Shown here: positions 60,480-64,000 of the stretch, in pieces
Numbering within the stretch: the stretch's first letter is position 1
Layout of the letters: every line of letters begins with the position of its first letter
DNA from: Macrotis lagotis
Taxonomy: Eukaryota; Chordata; Mammalia; Peramelemorphia; Peramelidae
NCBI RefSeq assembly: GCF_037893015.1
Contig: NC_133662.1
Span: 205,231,696-205,295,695 of the forward strand
Length of the DNA stretch: 64,000 nt
Reading direction: 5' to 3'
The notes under the pieces: model-generated
Seen by the model: the letters and a program-made list of their open reading frames with translations, nothing else
Databases searched by the model: none
Told to the model about the DNA's origin: nothing
Translations under genes and position numbers: made by a program

Positions 60480-61560
60480 GCACCATTATTTTTCCTTTTT
60501 TTGTTTGTTCCCAGTATGTGACTTGATTTTAACTCTTTGTTAAAGTGGGACTCTGCTTCCAGGGTGGAAGATACACTATCCTAAGCTTCTGAGGGTTTTT
60601 TTGCAACTATTTTCAGGGACAATCCCCAGTAACCTGCATTTTCTCAATTCCTTCGAGGTCTTGTAAGAGACTGACTGCTCCCCAGGCCTATGTTCTGGCC
60701 TGTGGATGAGGACAAATACTCCTCTCTGCCCTGGAACTGGGAGGAGGGTACTTGCTCTGCTAAGACAGTCAACTCTGATGTGCTTCTGTGAGCTCTAGTT
60801 GTGCTTCTCCAGATTGACCTGGCTCTGCTTATGAGTGAAGCAACAAAAGCCCTGCCTCAGGCTTAGTAAAGAGACCTATGAAATTGTGGGCTGAGCAGTC
60901 TGGAAGCAGCTGACATATGACTCCCTGGTGGGTAGCTCCCCAGGTCTGCTCCTGGTCCCCTGAGACTGGGTCTACACTGATGCTTGTGCTGGAATGGACT
61001 CTGCTCTCACTCTGGTACAAGTTTTTTTTCTTTTTAGGTTTTTTTGCAAGGCAAATGGGGTTAAGTGGCTTGCCCAAGGCCACACAGCTAGGTAATTATT
61101 AAGTGTCTGAGACTGGATTTGAACCCAGGTACTCCTGACTCCAAGGCTGGTGCTTTATCCACTACGCCACCTAGCCGCCCTGGTTGTACGACGGTTTCCT
61201 TGTTGACCTTCCCAATTGTTCCTAACAGTCCCTGGGCTGAGAGGTCTGAAAACCACCACAGCTGCCAGGGACCCAGTGGCCCAGTGGTCTCTTTCTGAAT
61301 GGCTAGAACTGGTTTGCTCTGGCTGTTAGGACTGTGCTGCCAGGGCCCTTTCTAACCCCAGTGTAGCAGATCTTCCCCCATGAATTTTCCAAGTTGTCTT
61401 GGACTGGAAAATTGTTTCATTCAATCTCTTTTTTGGGGAGGGGGGTGGTTCTGCCACTCTGGAATTTGGTTAGAGTCATTATTTAAAGGTATTTGGAGTG
61501 TTTGGGGGATTGAGCACAAGGGAGTCCTTGCCTTTACTCCACCTTGGCTGTGCCCCTGAA
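60480..61560 (-). mobile_element. HAL1/L1 5' region fragment
   Basis: 'gactctgcttccagggtgga ag' and 'gtctgaaaaccaccacagct' align with the 5' part of the intron 10 HAL1-like element (48.4-49.1 kb). The 5' end is 'ctccaccttggctgtgcccc' near 61555. The ORF1 body and 3' region are missing. Split by a SINE. Confidence 0.65.
61029..61180 (-). repeat. WSINE1-like SINE, antisense
   Basis: Near-consensus full copy from 'ttaggtttttttgcaaggca' to 'cgccacctagccgccc', inserted in the L1/HAL1 5' region. Confidence 0.94.
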
Positions 61561-61659
61561 ATTTGCATTTTTAAATAGTTTTTTTTTATTTAAAAATTAA
61601 AAATCAACATTCTTAACTTGAATGCTATTTAAAGACAGGTAGTGCTCTGAATTTGGTTG

Positions 61660-62330
61660 GTAGTTTGCTAACCATTGATTTAGAAGAGTGCTAAAGAGGA
61701 ACAGAAGTGAGACCGATTTGTTTAGACTAGAGTTTATGAAGGTAAAGTAATGTTTAACAACCCTGCAAAGATAAGTTTGAGCCAAGTTGCGAAGGGCCTT
61801 AAATGCCAAACTTAGGAGTTTGATTTTAGAGGTAATAGGGAGTCACTTAGACTTTGGACAATGGCCAGACCGGTGTTTTAGAATTATCCTTTGGTAGCTA
61901 GATGAAAGATAAGAGGAGAGATTTGAAACAAGAAATTTTAATTAGTAAATTAATAAAACCAGTTAGTAAATTATTATTTTGATCCAGGTAAGAAATAATA
62001 AGAATGTGAACTAGAGTTGGAATATGAGGAGAGAGAAAGGAATCTGTGAGAAATGTGAATGTTGAAATGACAGTATTTGGCTAAAGTTGAAGAGTGGTGG
62101 ATGACTCATTCCCAGCCCTTGTGACTAGGATAGTAATGCCATTTATAGAAATAGGGAAATTTGAAATGATGGCAGATTTGGGGGAAAAGGTAAGTCATTC
62201 TATTTTGGACATGATAAATTTGATTTGTGTAAAGGAAACCTAGTAGCCAGTGAGTGATTAAGGAATGGAGCTTAATTAAGAGACTAAGCCTGGATATTGG
62301 CAGTTATCTCTATAGAGATGATCATTGAAT
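61660..62330 (-). repeat. CR1/L3-like LINE remnant
   Basis: 'gaagggccttaaatgccaaa', 'gaggtaatagggagtcactt' and 'tattttggacatgataaatt' match the antisense repeat whose other copy starts the window. Confidence 0.55.
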
Positions 62331-62464
62331 TCCTAGCAACTAATAAGATCACCAAATCAGGAAACACAGTTTGAGGGTACCATATCGATATTAATCTTAA
62401 AACAACAAGAGTAGTATGAAAACATATCAGATATTACAGAGAAAGAAAAAAAGATGAGAATTTA

Positions 62465-62481
62465 GGGGCGGCTAGGTGGCA
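62465..62481 (+). repeat. Orphan SINE head, 17 bases
   Basis: 'ggggcggctaggtggca' is the exact head of the SINE family but the body does not follow. Confidence 0.6.
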
Positions 62482-62619
62482 TTTTCCTATGTGAATTGGT
62501 AGGTCTTATTTTTTCCTTCTTAAGATTTGTTGATATTAAAAAAACATATAGTATATACATTGCCCAAATGTGTAATTCCTAGTTCATTGACTTCTCTGAT
62601 TCAGAGAGGAAAAAATAAA

Positions 62620-63560
62620 AACCAACCATCATGGAAACCATTTCAGACAACATATGTCACATTCATTATACTATGTTCTTGAAGAGAGTAAATTTTATGA
62701 TCTGTTCTTCATGTCCAAATTTGTTCATCACAGTTATACCTGATATCTTTCACTGTAGTTTTCTGTCATATTATTGTCATTGTCTTCTTCAGGTTCTGAT
62801 TCTTTTGCTTTGCATCAATATAGTATGTAAATGCAAGTCTTCTGATCTTCTATATTCTCTTTTTATTAATTTTAACCATATATTATTCTATTTATATTTC
62901 CATGCCCAATTTTTCCAGTCATTCCCTGGTTCATAAAACACCCCCCCCATCCTCCAGGTGGTATTTATGGGCATTTTGTTAATACATATAACCTATATTT
63001 AGTGCAAATAGTGTTAAGTGGCTTGCCCAAGGCCACACAGCTAGGTAATTGTTAAGTGTCTGAGGTCGGATTTGAACTCAAGGCCGATGCTCTGTCCACT
63101 GTGCCACCTAACTGCCCCATTTTGTGAATATTTTTTAATCTCTTTGGGAATTAAGAGTTTTAATTTGCTGTGTCAAAAGATAGTTATAGTGTTGTCATTT
63201 TTCTTGTATAAGTCCAAATTATTATCTAGAATTAGAATAATTCACAATTCTACCAGCCTGTAAGATTTCTGGATTTTTTTTTAATAATAAAGCTTTGCCA
63301 GTTTCAGAGTATATAGCATGAAATTTCCTGGTTTTAATTCACATTTCTCTTATTAGTGATTCAGTTTATTTTTCTATATAGCTTAATGATATTTTAATTT
63401 CTTTTGCAAGTTCTTTTGATGATTTATCTATCAGAGACTTACTTTAGGTTATAATAAATTTTTCAATTGCACATATACATTTATGACTATAGCAAATGAA
63501 TATGATAGATTAATTTTTCTTCTTGGTACCTTTCCTTATTATATTGGCTGCTACTTTAAT
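62620..63560 (-). repeat. Old L1 3' region, tentative
   Basis: 'ttaattcacatttctcttat tagtgattcag' and 'atatagcttaatgatatttt' resemble the antisense L1 ORF2 end at 57.3 kb. Much decayed; interrupted by a SINE. Confidence 0.4.
63008..63118 (-). repeat. WSINE1-like SINE, antisense, lacking its 3' tail
   Basis: 'gttaagtggcttgcccaagg' through 'gtgccacctaactgcccc'. The usual T-run/'ggtttttgcaagg' start is absent. Confidence 0.88.
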
Positions 63561-64000
63561 TTGTTCATGCAAAATCTTTTTTACATATAGAAATATATAC
63601 AGAGGTTTTTAATCTTGTGTCCCTGAATTTTTTTATAATTGTAGTTCACTGGAGTTGGTATTTCTTTTGCTTGTATAAAAACATTTGGAGAAGTAACTCT
63701 TCAGATTTCAACAGGCTCCCAAACCTTATCCATGACACATTAAAAAATGTTATGAATTCCTTGTACAAACTAATCTCATTTTTATTTGGTGTAGTTTTGA
63801 CTTATCACGTATTGATTACCAAAATAAAAAGCAAAGCAATCTTAGTCTGAAATGTAAAGTGTATATTTTTAAAGTCTCTGCTTCTACTAGGTGTTTATAC
63901 ACATATGTTAATGTAATACTAAAGGAAAAAGGTATTGATGTAAGAAACATACCATACAATTTAGGGTAGAGTTCCCAGAAATCATTTTATTTAATATGTA
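63561..64000. other. AT-rich end of window, no feature seen
   Basis: No gene or repeat recognised. Confidence 0.4.

Noticed and set aside
60184..60543. 119-codon + strand open frame
   Set aside because: Pyrimidine-rich low-information sequence next to a LINE fragment; no domain.
56000..64000. Possible amylase gene downstream of RNPC3, as in human
   Set aside because: I looked for recognisable alpha-amylase exon translations in this part and found none. If present it lies beyond the window.

Overview
The window is nuclear DNA from a mammal, almost certainly a marsupial and probably an Australian one. It carries about two dozen copies of the tRNA-like marsupial SINE (WSINE1-like; head 'ggctaggtggcgcagtggat', body 'ctagctgtgtggccttgggc'). 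It also has older MIR/MAR-type SINEs, L1, half-L1 (HAL1-like) and CR1/L3-like LINE debris, LTR fragments and microsatellites. Naming the repeat families is from memory and could not be checked by search.

There is one protein-coding gene, RNPC3 (U11/U12 snRNP 65 kDa protein), on the + strand. A CpG island and promoter lie at about 28.7-29.3 kb. Fourteen coding exons run from the ATG at 28991 to the stop at 53566-53568, and the transcript ends near 55.99 kb. The conceptual product is 510 residues, with two RRM domains and a proline-rich/acidic/basic linker. Every exon boundary was placed by splice sites that keep frame and by agreement with the known mammalian protein.

Layout: 1-28.7 kb is intergenic repeat-rich DNA. 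It includes an L1-strand element at about 10.07-16.95 kb with four later insertions, an LTR with a tRNA-Gly-like primer binding site at about 20.7-21.4 kb, and a HAL1-like element at 24.93-28.15 kb. 28.7-56.0 kb is RNPC3, whose introns hold SINEs, a second HAL1-like element, CR1/L3-like remnants and one possible LTR. 56.0-64 kb is intergenic again, with a 5'-truncated L1 bounded by an exact 17-bp target-site duplication and a third HAL1-type 5' fragment. I see no amylase or COL11A1 exons, the genes that flank RNPC3 in human.

The most interesting biology is in the RNPC3 tail. Intron 13, which splits RRM2, is a U12-type intron (donor GTATCCTTT, branch site TCCTTAAT close to the acceptor), so the minor-spliceosome protein depends on the minor spliceosome for its own mRNA. 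In the 3' untranslated region two further copies of the same GTATCCTTT nonamer lie in tandem 6 bases apart (54532-54555), just downstream of a good alternative 3' splice site. This is the U11 snRNP-binding splicing enhancer (USSE) arrangement known for this gene. Together they suggest a two-level feedback circuit; the USSE part is established knowledge in other mammals, and the combination is inference.
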